Source: Saprospiraceae bacterium (GTDB lineage Bacteria; Bacteroidota; Bacteroidia; Chitinophagales; Saprospiraceae). Taken from it: DNA of 64,000 nucleotides. The stretch is taken from NCBI GenBank assembly GCA_016714445.1, contig JADJNF010000003.1, positions 1-64,000 on the forward strand. The letters are read 5' to 3'. Under the pieces are notes generated by a model. The model was not told the DNA's origin. It made no database searches and saw only the letters and a list, made by a program, of their open reading frames with translations. The position numbers and the translations under genes were made by a program. How positions within the stretch are numbered: position 1 is the stretch's first letter; the number at the start of each line of letters is the position of its first letter. Below, piece after piece: positions 18,713-28,473 of this stretch.

Positions 18713-21700
18713 TGGGTAAATCATTCAAAATTATATTGCTCCTTTTTTGTCTGTTTTTGGCCAAATGGATGGCTGCGCAAAATGGCCAAATCAATATTCC
18801 ACGTATAACATCTATGCCGGATCAACCTTCTCCATACAATATGAGAGACTGGAAGCGGGTGGCGATGAAATACGATTCATTCATTTATGATAAAAATAAA
18901 AGTGGGCAATATTTGCCTCTGGTGTCTTATACCTCCAATGGTATCAACTACCCGAATCAGAAGCAAATCAGACTTCATACTTATGTGGGTACCAAATCTC
19001 CTCAAAATTCTGAAGGAATCAATGTTTTGCCATCTTTGGTAGGCGCTGCTTTATCCGGACAGGATATCAGAAATATGTATGGTTTGGACAGATTGGTCAT
19101 GGCACAGGATTTTTTCAATAAAGCCAATGGTGAAAATCTGTATCTGAACAACAGTTCGTCAGGAAGTGGCGGCGATTGGTGGTATGATGTGATGCCCAAT
19201 GTGTATTTTTATCAGCTGTATGACCTATTTCCGGAATTTAATGCGGAAGCAAATGATCAATTTACAACAATAGCTGATAAGTTCCTGACAGCTACCCAAA
19301 AAATGGGAGGAAGTGCAACACCGTGGTCTCAGGCAAGCATGAACTACAGGGCATGGAATTTTAAAACCATGGAAGGAAATGCCAATGGTGTGAAAGAACC
19401 GGAAGCAGCAGGTACTTTTGGCTGGTTGCTTTATCATGCATATAAAAAAACAAACCAACCTGAATATCTTAAAGGAGCAGAATGGTCCCTGGAATTTCTC
19501 AACAGCCTGAATACCAATCCATCTTATGAACTGCAACTGCCATATGGTGTATTGGCTGCAGCCAAAATGAATGCAGAAATAGGTACAGATTATAATGTTG
19601 AAAAGATGGTGAACTGGTGTTTTAACCGTGGTCCACTCAGAGGATGGGGTACAATTGTAGGTAAGTGGGGCAGTATGGACGTATCAGGACTTGTAGGTGA
19701 AGCCAATGATGGAGGAAATGATTATGCCTTCCTGATGAATGGTATGCAACAAGCAGCAGCTTTGGTACCTATGGTAAGATATGATAAAAAGTTTGCAAAA
19801 GCCATCGGAAAATGGATGGTCAATCTCAGCAATGCTTCCAGATTATTTTATCCGGGATTTTTGCCTTCAGCTCAGCAGGATGGGGCGGTCTGGTCGCAGT
19901 CCAATGATCCTGATGCGGTAATAGCACACGAAGCCATGAAACAAAAATTGCAGAATCTGTCTCCTTTCGCTACGGGTGATGCTTTGGGCGGAGGTTGGGC
20001 ATCAACCAATCTGGCAATTTATGGCAGCTCTTCAGTAGGATATCTCGGAGCTATTGTCAAAAAAACAAATGTGGACAAGATTCTGGAACTGAATTTGAAT
20101 GCAACAGATTTTTTTTCCGATGCTTCTTATCCTTCTTACTTGTATTATAATTCGTATGATACGCCAAAAGCTGTATTGCTGGATGTCGGAAACGGACAAC
20201 ATGACATATATGAATCAATTTCTGAAAAAATAATTTCTCAAAACAAAACCGGTCAGGTAAGCATCATTATTCCTGCCAAAGAAGCGGTGATGGTTGTAGT
20301 CACTCCGACAGGTGGTGAAATCAGATATGACAAAAATAAGATGCTTGTAAATGGTGTGGTTGTGGATTTTAACCAAACTCAAATGCCTTATACCAGCGCA
20401 CCTCGAATCAAAGCACTGGAATCTCAAAATTATCTGGTAGAAAAAGGGAAGACAACCAGGGTTTATTGTACTGCGGTTGATGTAGATTCTGATACATTAC
20501 AATATTTCTGGAATTCAGACTCAGGCACCATCAATGGTGAAAAAGAAGATATTATCTGGACTGCACCCAACACCACAGGAACAACGGAGATCAAAGTGAT
20601 CGTGAAAGATAGTGATGGTAATATTGATAGTATGAAAGTAACAATAGATGTCGTTGATATCATTAATATAGCACCCAATATAATCAGTCTTACGGCCAAT
20701 AGCCGGCATATCAATACCAATGGAACAGTATCCCTCTTTTGTGATGCTGTAGATGAAAATGGTGATTCGCTTTCTTATATCTGGTCATCTGATCAGGGAA
20801 CTATCAGCGGATCGGGAAGTAGTATACAGTGGTTAGCACCAAATATGGAAGGTATTTATTCCATTAAAGTGACGGTAGATGATGGTAAAGGTCTGACAAA
20901 TAATCGTCAAATACTGCTTTTAGTTAAAAATTTTGATGATGAAGGCCAGTTGATCGCATGGTATCCCTGTAATGGTAATGCTTTTGACAAAAGTGGCAAC
21001 GATCATCATGGTACTGCCAAAGGCGCCATATTGACAGCAGATTTTGATGGGAAACCTGTAAGCTCTTATTATTTTAACGGTGGCTCTCAGCACATAGAAG
21101 TAAAGAATACCCCTGCACTCAATTTTCAGGATGGAATAACGCTCAGTCTTTGGTGTAAGCCCATTCTGACAGCAGATAAAGAAACGTTTTTATTATCACA
21201 CGGGAGCTGGCAAAGCAGATGGAAATTATCCTTTACTCCTTCAGGAAATCTGAGATGGACTATCAATACCATAGCAGGCATTGTTGACCTTGATACTGAT
21301 ATTGTACTGAAAACAGATAGTGTTTATCACCTGTCTGCTTCCTACGATGGCAGGACCATGATGTTATTTGTCAATGGGAAATTAAATACATTCAAAATAC
21401 AAACTGGTAAAATCCGGACCACCACTTTGCCACTTTTAATAGGTCAGATGTTGCCAACTGATGCCAATTACAATTTTAAAGGAATCATGGATGAAATCAA
21501 AATATATGACTACGCCCTGAATCCCGGAGAAATAGAAAAATTGTTTGAGCAGGGTATAATTTCGAATGTTCAGAATATAACCCTGGCAGGTTCAATTTCC
21601 ATTTACCCCAATCCTGCAGATCAGTCCTTATTTTTTGATGGCACTAGGATGAAAGATGAAGTGGCTTTTATTAGGATTAGCAATTTGATGGGAGTTCAAT

Positions 21701-21834
21701 TGAAGGAAATAGAGGTAAAAGGTAAATTAAAATCAAGCATTGACATCAGTGGACTTTCAGCAGGTAATTACATCCTTTATGTTAAAAATCTGCTAAAAGA
21801 AACCATTCAAAGTATTCAGTTTATTAAATCATAG
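18712..21834 (+). CDS. Secreted protein: unassigned helical enzyme-like domain + Ig-like repeats + LamG + T9SS tail
   Basis: 1040 residues with a signal peptide (about 1-23, ending WMAAQ). Residues about 35-560 form a domain of repeating amphipathic helices with Trp/Gly-rich loops (DWWYDVMPNVYFYQLYDLF, KEPEAAGTFGWLLYHAY, YGVLAAAKMNAEIGTDYNV, KWGSMDVSGLVGE, YDKKFAKAIGKWMVNLSNASRLFYP). This is like an (alpha/alpha)6 glycosidase or lyase fold, but I cannot place it in a named family. The same domain makes up the lipoprotein at 28474-30210. Two Ig/cadherin-like domains (about 563-737), a LamG carbohydrate-binding-type domain (about 747-950) and a T9SS sorting domain (about 965-1040, IYPNPADQ) follow. 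It is the third gene of the PUL operon, in the slot usually held by a surface glycan-binding protein or endo-enzyme. Confidence 0.8.
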   Translation: MGKSFKIILLLFCLFLAKWMAAQNGQINIPRITSMPDQPSPYNMRDWKRVAMKYDSFIYDKNKSGQYLPLVSYTSNGINYPNQKQIRLHTYVGTKSPQNSEGINVLPSLVGAALSGQDIRNMYGLDRLVMAQDFFNKANGENLYLNNSSSGSGGDWWYDVMPNVYFYQLYDLFPEFNAEANDQFTTIADKFLTATQKMGGSATPWSQASMNYRAWNFKTMEGNANGVKEPEAAGTFGWLLYHAYKKTNQPEYLKGAEWSLEFLNSLNTNPSYELQLPYGVLAAAKMNAEIGTDYNVEKMVNWCFNRGPLRGWGTIVGKWGSMDVSGLVGEANDGGNDYAFLMNGMQQAAALVPMVRYDKKFAKAIGKWMVNLSNASRLFYPGFLPSAQQDGAVWSQSNDPDAVIAHEAMKQKLQNLSPFATGDALGGGWASTNLAIYGSSSVGYLGAIVKKTNVDKILELNLNATDFFSDASYPSYLYYNSYDTPKAVLLDVGNGQHDIYESISEKIISQNKTGQVSIIIPAKEAVMVVVTPTGGEIRYDKNKMLVNGVVVDFNQTQMPYTSAPRIKALESQNYLVEKGKTTRVYCTAVDVDSDTLQYFWNSDSGTINGEKEDIIWTAPNTTGTTEIKVIVKDSDGNIDSMKVTIDVVDIINIAPNIISLTANSRHINTNGTVSLFCDAVDENGDSLSYIWSSDQGTISGSGSSIQWLAPNMEGIYSIKVTVDDGKGLTNNRQILLLVKNFDDEGQLIAWYPCNGNAFDKSGNDHHGTAKGAILTADFDGKPVSSYYFNGGSQHIEVKNTPALNFQDGITLSLWCKPILTADKETFLLSHGSWQSRWKLSFTPSGNLRWTINTIAGIVDLDTDIVLKTDSVYHLSASYDGRTMMLFVNGKLNTFKIQTGKIRTTTLPLLIGQMLPTDANYNFKGIMDEIKIYDYALNPGEIEKLFEQGIISNVQNITLAGSISIYPNPADQSLFFDGTRMKDEVAFIRISNLMGVQLKEIEVKGKLKSSIDISGLSAGNYILYVKNLLKETIQSIQFIKS

Positions 21835-21861
21835 TTTTATTAAATCATTAAATCACAGAAT

Positions 21862-24800
21862 ATGAAACATCTTGTACATTTTTTGTTGCTGTTTTTTGCA
21901 GGCATAATTGGCTTGCATGCTCAAACACCAGTGGCATCCTACTCTTTTTCGGGCCACGCCAAAGATGGCTCAACCTACAATAATCATGGCTCGGTCAATG
22001 GGGCAAGCCTGGTGGCAGACCGATTTGGTTTTGCAAATAGTGCCTTATCTTTTGATGGAAAGCAAGGAGGAGTGACAGTGTCCAACGCTGCCCACTTGCA
22101 ATCGGCTTCAACAACCATCAGTTTTTGGGTAAATGTGAGAACATTGCCTGCTCAAGGTGAAGCATATATTCTATCTCACGGAGGCTGGCAGGAAAGATGG
22201 AAAATTTCATTGCCTGCACATGGTAAGCCGGTATTTACAACTCACGCAGCTTCATGTTGTAATGACATGGATTCCGGTGGCGGCACCGAACGGAAAGTCA
22301 ATGAATGGAGACATGTAGTGATGACGCATGACGGAACTTCTGATAAAATGTATATGAACGGTCTTTTGGTCAACGAAAAAGCATATTCCGGCGCTTTAAA
22401 TGTTACTACACATCCTTTTGGTATTGGCTACGACCCGATAGATAAAGCCAATTATTTTGATGGTTTACTGGATGACATCATGTTATTTGATGAAGCTTTG
22501 ACTGCTGCTCAGATTGCAGGTCTGTATGCTGCACAATCCGTTGCACCTGTTACACCTGCCGGTTTAGTAGCGGCATATCATTTCGATAAATTTGGAAAAG
22601 ACGACTCTGAATATGGCAATAATGCTAAAGTAACCAGCGCAACTTATACAACGGATAGATTCGGATATGGCAATAGTGCAGTAATAATGGATGGTGTTGC
22701 ATCAGAAGTCACTGCTGCCAATTCAGCCAATGTAAACTCAGACTACACTACAGTTAGTCTTTGGCTTAAAGTCAATAATCTTCCGGCTAATGGTGAAGTA
22801 TTCATTTTATCCAACGGAGGATGGCAGGAAAGATTAAAAATATCCTTGCCTTCACATGGCAAGCCTGTATTTACTACCAACTATTCCGGCGGTATTTCAG
22901 ACATGGATTCCGGTGATGGCCACGACCTGAAACCCGGACAATGGACTCATCTGGTAATGGTACACGATGGTGCTAAAAACAAAATATTTTTAAATGGTAC
23001 ATTGGTAGCGGAAAAAGTAGTGACAGGAACATTAAATAGTACCACCAAACCACTTGGGATTGGATACAATGCCATTGATGGTGGTAACTGGTTTGATGGT
23101 GTAATAGACGATGTAGAGATATATAATTTTGCATTGACCGATCAGGACATTGCAGACTTATTTGCTGCTCAATCACCATTTCCGGGTATTGCCGATGAAT
23201 TAGTAGCTCACTACTCTTTAAATGGAGACGGAACTGATGAAACCCAGTTTGGCAATGATGCTTCTCTTGATGAGGCTGCAACAGCAACAACCAACAGACA
23301 TGGCTGGGCATCCAATGCTTTACATGGTGCTGCTCTTGCTGATAATTCAATAGCTTTGCAATCTGACTATACCACCATCAGTTTTTGGGTAAACCCTACA
23401 TCCCTTCCTGCTTCAGGAGAAGTATATCTGATGTCTAACGGTGGATGGCAGGAAAGATGGAAAATATCTCTTCCATCGCATGGTAAGCCGGTTTTTACTA
23501 CCCATGCTACAGCTTGTTGCAGCGACATGGATTCAGGTGATGGCAATGCTTTGAAAGTAGGTGAATGGACACACGTAGCTATGGTTCATGACGGTACCAA
23601 CGATCAGATTTTTGTTAATGGTGTTTTAGCCAATCAAAAAGCAACATCAGGTGCTTTAAATAAAACGAAGTTTCCTTTGGGCATCGGCTTTGATCCGATT
23701 GACAATGGCGGTTTTTTTGACGGCAGTATAGATGATGTTTTAATTTTCAATAAAGCATTGAGTGCCATAGAAATTGCAGCTTTATATGACCTTCAAAATG
23801 TTAAACCATCAGGAAGTTCAGAATTGGTGGCTGATTATACCTTCGACAATACCAGAAATGATAATTCAGGATATAAAAACAATGCCTATGGGAATGCGAA
23901 AAGTACCAAAGACAGATTTGGCAAAACAAACAGAGCAGTGGTTTTTGATGGTAAATCGACTTTTGCAGAAGCGGCCAATTCTCCGCAACTGGCTTCGGAT
24001 TTTACATCCATCAGTTTTTGGGCAAAAGTGAATACATTACCAGCCTCAGGTGAAGCATATATGCTGTCTCATGGAGGCTGGCAGGAAAGATGGAAAATTT
24101 CACTGCCATCACATGGTAAACCCGTATTTACTACACATGCTACTTCTTGCTGCAATGACATGGATTCAGGAGATGGCAATGATTTGAAAGTAGGGGTGTG
24201 GACACATGTGGTGATGACACATGATGGCACCATGGACAGGATTTATATGAATGGTGCCCAGGTCAACGAAAAAGCATACTCAGGTGCATTGAATAAAACT
24301 TCCCATCCTTTTGGAATAGGTTACGACCCGATTGATAAAGGAAATTATTTTGATGGTGCGCTGGATGAAGTGCAGATTTATAACAGGGCATTGACGGCAG
24401 ATGAAGTTTTAGGGTTATATGTATTACAATCTATCCCACCTGTTGAGGCTGATGATGAAAGCCCATGTGCCCCGCTTGATCTGACGGCTTCGGTAAACTT
24501 TACCAATGTGGAACTATCGTGGGCACTTGCTACTGATAATGTGGAAGTCACTGGTTATAATGTGTATCAGGATGGTTCACTCATAGGGACGGTAGAAGAT
24601 CTTACTGCATACATTTCAAATCTTACACCTTTGACCACTTTTGTATTTGGTGTGTCTGCCTTAGATGCTGCCGGCAATGAGTCATTAATCACTACATTGA
24701 GTGTGACCTCAGGTCAGGATGAAACTCCGGACACGACACCACCAACAATACCAGGCGACCTTAAAGGAAATGCAGGCGCTAATTCTGTACTACTATCCTG

Positions 24801-25953
24801 GAATCCTTCAGTAGATGACAGAAAACTTGAAGGTTATGTAGTTTTGGTTGATGGGGTATTTTTTGATTCACTGGCAGAAAGTGCTGTTTCCGTTTTTATC
24901 GGAGGTTTGGATACTGAAACAGCCTATACTTTTGAAATCTATGCTTTTGACCTTTCCGGTAATAATTCGGAAATTGCAGAAATCACCTTGAGCACCACTA
25001 AACCGTTGGATACAGGTGAAGCAGGATTAGTAGCTCATTATCCTTTTGACGGCAATGCAAATGATGCTACCCCATACAATAATCATGGGGTGATCGGAGG
25101 TAATCCTGTATTTGAAGCTTCTACGCATCCACTGGGAGCAGGGGGTCAGAACATCAAATTTGATGGTGATTTGGATTCTGTGCTTGTAGCCAATGCTGTA
25201 CATTTGATATCAGATTATACTACAGTGAGTTTCTGGATACGTGTAGACGGTCAGAATACTTCTGTAGCCGAAGCTTATGTTATGGATTTCGGACATTGGG
25301 ACCAAAGATGGAAAATCTCTTTACCTCAACACCTTAAGATAGTTTGGACTACCAATGGTAACAATACACAATTCCCTGTTTTTATATCAGATATGGACAG
25401 TGGAGATGGCAATGAAATGGTAAAAGGTTTCTGGTGGTTTGTGACCATGGTTCATGATGGTGAAAAAAACATCGTTTATGTAAATGGTGAAGCTGTAAAC
25501 TCAAAACCGGTGCCTACAAAACTTAACAGTACATCAAGACCTCTATGTTTTGGTAGCAATCCGATAGAAGGTGGTCAATACTTTCAGGGAGCGCTGGACA
25601 ATGTCAAAATTTACAATAAAGCATTGACCCCCGCAGAAATAGCAAAATTGTTCAATTCAGGAACTACTGGCATCAAAGATTTTGCTTTGGCAGAATACGG
25701 AGACGTAAAACTTTCGCCAAATCCGGTATCTAATGTGCTGAATATCAGTCATACGTTCAATGCTAAAAATGATGTTAAAATCAGAATTCTGGACAATATG
25801 GGCAGACAAATGGATGGATTTTCACCTTCTGTGAGCGATTTGCGTTCAGGTCAGATTTCGGTAGACACACAGACTTTAACCAGTGGGTTATATTTTGTAA
25901 ATTTCATCGTGGATGGACAGAATATTGGTTCTGTAAAATTCAGTAAAATCTGA
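21862..25953 (+). CDS. Secreted five-LamG-domain protein with two FN3 domains and T9SS tail
   Basis: 1363 residues with a signal peptide (about 1-20, ending GLHAQ). Order: LamG 1 (about 22-228), LamG 2 (230-440), LamG 3 (443-648), LamG 4 (651-860), two fibronectin type III domains (about 865-1045), LamG 5 (1052-1265) and a type A sorting domain (from VKLSPNPVSN, about 1282). The LamG domains share the motif (C)C(N/S)DMDSG and a GGWQERW(K)IS block and are similar at DNA level, so they arose by recent tandem duplication. Multiple concanavalin A-like folds on one T9SS protein suggest multivalent glycan binding at the surface; no catalytic signature was seen. It follows the preceding PUL gene by 27 bases. 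Confidence 0.88.
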   Translation: MKHLVHFLLLFFAGIIGLHAQTPVASYSFSGHAKDGSTYNNHGSVNGASLVADRFGFANSALSFDGKQGGVTVSNAAHLQSASTTISFWVNVRTLPAQGEAYILSHGGWQERWKISLPAHGKPVFTTHAASCCNDMDSGGGTERKVNEWRHVVMTHDGTSDKMYMNGLLVNEKAYSGALNVTTHPFGIGYDPIDKANYFDGLLDDIMLFDEALTAAQIAGLYAAQSVAPVTPAGLVAAYHFDKFGKDDSEYGNNAKVTSATYTTDRFGYGNSAVIMDGVASEVTAANSANVNSDYTTVSLWLKVNNLPANGEVFILSNGGWQERLKISLPSHGKPVFTTNYSGGISDMDSGDGHDLKPGQWTHLVMVHDGAKNKIFLNGTLVAEKVVTGTLNSTTKPLGIGYNAIDGGNWFDGVIDDVEIYNFALTDQDIADLFAAQSPFPGIADELVAHYSLNGDGTDETQFGNDASLDEAATATTNRHGWASNALHGAALADNSIALQSDYTTISFWVNPTSLPASGEVYLMSNGGWQERWKISLPSHGKPVFTTHATACCSDMDSGDGNALKVGEWTHVAMVHDGTNDQIFVNGVLANQKATSGALNKTKFPLGIGFDPIDNGGFFDGSIDDVLIFNKALSAIEIAALYDLQNVKPSGSSELVADYTFDNTRNDNSGYKNNAYGNAKSTKDRFGKTNRAVVFDGKSTFAEAANSPQLASDFTSISFWAKVNTLPASGEAYMLSHGGWQERWKISLPSHGKPVFTTHATSCCNDMDSGDGNDLKVGVWTHVVMTHDGTMDRIYMNGAQVNEKAYSGALNKTSHPFGIGYDPIDKGNYFDGALDEVQIYNRALTADEVLGLYVLQSIPPVEADDESPCAPLDLTASVNFTNVELSWALATDNVEVTGYNVYQDGSLIGTVEDLTAYISNLTPLTTFVFGVSALDAAGNESLITTLSVTSGQDETPDTTPPTIPGDLKGNAGANSVLLSWNPSVDDRKLEGYVVLVDGVFFDSLAESAVSVFIGGLDTETAYTFEIYAFDLSGNNSEIAEITLSTTKPLDTGEAGLVAHYPFDGNANDATPYNNHGVIGGNPVFEASTHPLGAGGQNIKFDGDLDSVLVANAVHLISDYTTVSFWIRVDGQNTSVAEAYVMDFGHWDQRWKISLPQHLKIVWTTNGNNTQFPVFISDMDSGDGNEMVKGFWWFVTMVHDGEKNIVYVNGEAVNSKPVPTKLNSTSRPLCFGSNPIEGGQYFQGALDNVKIYNKALTPAEIAKLFNSGTTGIKDFALAEYGDVKLSPNPVSNVLNISHTFNAKNDVKIRILDNMGRQMDGFSPSVSDLRSGQISVDTQTLTSGLYFVNFIVDGQNIGSVKFSKI

Positions 25954-25994
25954 TATAATTAAAAGTTTTTAATCAAAGGTAGTTAATGTTTTTT

Positions 25995-26037
25995 GTGAGG
26001 AGAATGGAATGTGCAATACAGTTTCATTCTCCCTCAC
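25995..26037 (+). promoter_or_regulatory. Intercistronic stem-loop in the PUL operon
   Basis: GTGAGG-GAATG-type stem at 25995-26009 pairs with 26022-26037 (one bulge, one mismatch), with a 12-base loop. It is followed by TTTC rather than a T-run. This placement between the surface-protein genes and the cytosolic GH130 gene fits an mRNA processing or partial termination site that lowers downstream expression (inference). Confidence 0.45.
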
Positions 26038-26114
26038 TTTCAAGGTGGGTAACATGACAGACGCCTTGGATTGGTTTTTTATTTGACCATCATCAGACAA
26101 AATTAACATACATC

Positions 26115-27167
26115 ATGGGCATCAGATTTCCTGAAAATCCGATCATTTTAACCAGTGAAATTAAGCCAAGCATGGCTGAAATGAAGGTTGAGTGTGTATT
26201 AAATCCCGGAGCCTTCACATTTCAGAATAAAATTTGGTTGCTGCTGAGAGTAGCAGAGAGACCACATCAGGAGGAAGGTTTTGTATCTTTTCCTATTCTG
26301 GACGAAGATGGCAATATCGAAATATTAAAGTACGCCACAGATGATCCTGATCTAAATATGTCAGATGCCAGAATGGTAACTTATAAAAGTAAAATGTACC
26401 TGTCTACCATGTCGCATCTTAGACTGGTGTGTAGTGATGATGGTATAAAATTTTATGAACCGGAAGACTTTCCTACCAAGATTTTTGGTAAAGGATCTTT
26501 AGAGACTTATGGTATTGAAGATTGCCGGGTGACCAGAATTGATGACCAATATGTGCTGACCTTTACAGAAGTATCAGAGTATGGCGTCGGTGTAGGCTTA
26601 ATCACCACCAAAGATTGGATAAATTTTAATAGAGTGGGCATGATCTTACCACCTCATAATAAGGATTGTGCCATTTTTGATGAAAAGATAGGCGGTAAAT
26701 ATATTTGTTTGCACAGACCATCAGGCATCGATCTGGGAGGCAATTTTATATGGCAGTCTTCATCGCCGGACATGATCCATTGGGGTGACCATACATGTGT
26801 AATGAAAACCCGTCCCGGTATGTGGGATTGTGCCAGAATAGGCGCTGGTGCCGCACCCATCAAAACAAAAAGTGGATGGCTGGAGATCTATCACGGCGCG
26901 GATTTTAATCACAGATATGCTCTCGGGGCAGTTTTATTTGATTTGAATGACCCTTCTATAGTTCTTGCCAGATCAATTGAACCTATCTTACAGCCCGAAG
27001 CTCCTTATGAGCTGACCGGTTTTTTTGGAAACGTTGTTTTTACCAATGGTCATATTATAGACGGGGATACCATGCGTATGTATTATGGTGCATCCGATGA
27101 AGTCATTTGTGGTGCAACTTTTTCTATCAATCAAATTTTGACCACCTTATTAAATGTAACTCCATGA
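26115..27167 (+). CDS. GH130-family beta-mannoside phosphorylase or hydrolase
   Basis: 350 residues, no signal peptide, so cytosolic. GH130 enzymes act on beta-mannosides: most are inverting phosphorylases releasing mannose 1-phosphate, some are beta-1,2-mannosidases. The five-bladed propeller signatures are visible: NPGAF..., LLRVAERP, DARMVTY, YGIEDCRVTRIDDQY with the catalytic-site Asp, HNKDCAIF, YICLHRPSG, GAGAAPIKT, WLEIYHGAD and the C-terminal YYGASDEVICGA. The Arg of EDCR, the Lys of HNKD and the Arg of LHRP are at places where phosphorylases contact phosphate, so phosphorolysis seems more likely than hydrolysis (inference). Its stop overlaps the MFS start (ATGA), linking it to sugar uptake. 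Confidence 0.9.
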   Translation: MGIRFPENPIILTSEIKPSMAEMKVECVLNPGAFTFQNKIWLLLRVAERPHQEEGFVSFPILDEDGNIEILKYATDDPDLNMSDARMVTYKSKMYLSTMSHLRLVCSDDGIKFYEPEDFPTKIFGKGSLETYGIEDCRVTRIDDQYVLTFTEVSEYGVGVGLITTKDWINFNRVGMILPPHNKDCAIFDEKIGGKYICLHRPSGIDLGGNFIWQSSSPDMIHWGDHTCVMKTRPGMWDCARIGAGAAPIKTKSGWLEIYHGADFNHRYALGAVLFDLNDPSIVLARSIEPILQPEAPYELTGFFGNVVFTNGHIIDGDTMRMYYGASDEVICGATFSINQILTTLLNVTP

Positions 27168-28405
27168 TTGCAAAATTGACCAACGAATTTACCTTCTTTA
27201 ATTCTCATCCCAAACCGATGAGGGTACTCCTGCTGACCAATCTGATATATGCGATGGTCATGCCCATTGTCGAATTATTCGTGGGTGCTTATATCATGCG
27301 CAATTCATCAGATATCAGCCTTGTAGTCATCTTTCAGTTGGCTGTTTACACGGGTATTCCTTTGACATTTTTGATCAATGGCTATTTTCTGAATGGCGTA
27401 AAAATAGCCTGGTTGTATTCACTGGGTATGATATTGAGCGGTGTGTCTATGTTTGCGATGATGTCTCTGGATGATTTGAGTACTGCGGGTATATTTTTTG
27501 CCGGACTGATCATGGGTTTATCATACGGTTTTTTTTGGGCCAACAGAGATTTTCTTGCTCTGAATACGACCAATGATGGCAACCGTAATTTTTACTATGG
27601 TGTTGAAACCTTTTTTTATACCATCGCAGGTATTATCATTCCGTTTGGTGCAGGTGCATTTATAGCCGCAACTGATAAAAATAATTGGTTTGCCGGCAAT
27701 GTCAATGTTGCTTACCATGTGCTCACGGTTTTTGTATTGATACTTTCTGTCGGGGCATCCATATTGGTTCATCAGGGCAATTTTCAAAACCCCAAAAGAG
27801 CGCCTTTTTTGTTTTTTAAGTTTGATAAATTATGGAATCAAATGCTGAAACTGGCTGCTTTAAAAGGCATTGCCCAAGGGTATATTGTTACAGCACCCAC
27901 CATGTTGATTCTGAGCCTGGTTGGCAAGGAAGGAGCTTTAGGTTTGATTCAATCTATAGCGGCTTTTTTTTCAGCTATTTTATTGTATTTTCTGGGCAGG
28001 GTCAGCAAACCCGAACACAGATTGACCATTTATTTTGTTGGATGTATATTATTTGTGGTCGGTGCTGCATTCAATGCTGTGTTGTATTCATCTATAGGAG
28101 TAATCCTATTTATTCTTTGCCTTTTATTTGCAAGACCTTTGCTGGATATCGCTTATTTTCCTATTCAGCTTAAAGTGATAGATATTGTTGCAGCAAAAGA
28201 GGGTAGAAATGAGTTTACATATATTCTCAATCATGAGTTCGGATTGTATGTAGGTCGTTTGTTTGGTTGTGGATTGTTTATTGTGTTGGCCAGATATGTC
28301 AGCGAATATGTAGCATTGAGATATGCACTTTTAGTCATCGCTGTTTTACATTTGGGTGGAGCTTTTATGGCTCAGAATATTTCAAGGAGAATCAAGTTTA
28401 ATTAA
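27164..28405 (+). CDS. MFS transporter, probable oligosaccharide importer
   Basis: About 413 residues with 11-12 hydrophobic segments. The start at 27164 was chosen because it forms an ATGA overlap with the GH130 stop and gives a normal cytosolic N-terminus; the frame extends upstream to 27107 inside GH130. Features include FLINGYFLNGVKIAWLY and GLSYGFFWANRDFLALNTTND between helices 4 and 5. It resembles inner-membrane MFS carriers coupled to GH130 genes in glycan loci, so it likely brings beta-manno-oligosaccharides from periplasm to cytosol. Substrate inferred from context only. Confidence 0.85.
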   Translation: MIAKLTNEFTFFNSHPKPMRVLLLTNLIYAMVMPIVELFVGAYIMRNSSDISLVVIFQLAVYTGIPLTFLINGYFLNGVKIAWLYSLGMILSGVSMFAMMSLDDLSTAGIFFAGLIMGLSYGFFWANRDFLALNTTNDGNRNFYYGVETFFYTIAGIIIPFGAGAFIAATDKNNWFAGNVNVAYHVLTVFVLILSVGASILVHQGNFQNPKRAPFLFFKFDKLWNQMLKLAALKGIAQGYIVTAPTMLILSLVGKEGALGLIQSIAAFFSAILLYFLGRVSKPEHRLTIYFVGCILFVVGAAFNAVLYSSIGVILFILCLLFARPLLDIAYFPIQLKVIDIVAAKEGRNEFTYILNHEFGLYVGRLFGCGLFIVLARYVSEYVALRYALLVIAVLHLGGAFMAQNISRRIKFN

Positions 28406-28473
28406 CTATGAGCAATTGAGCAACCAAAAAACCGAGTTTCGCTTTAGAATGATTTAATTTTTAAAATAACCTC

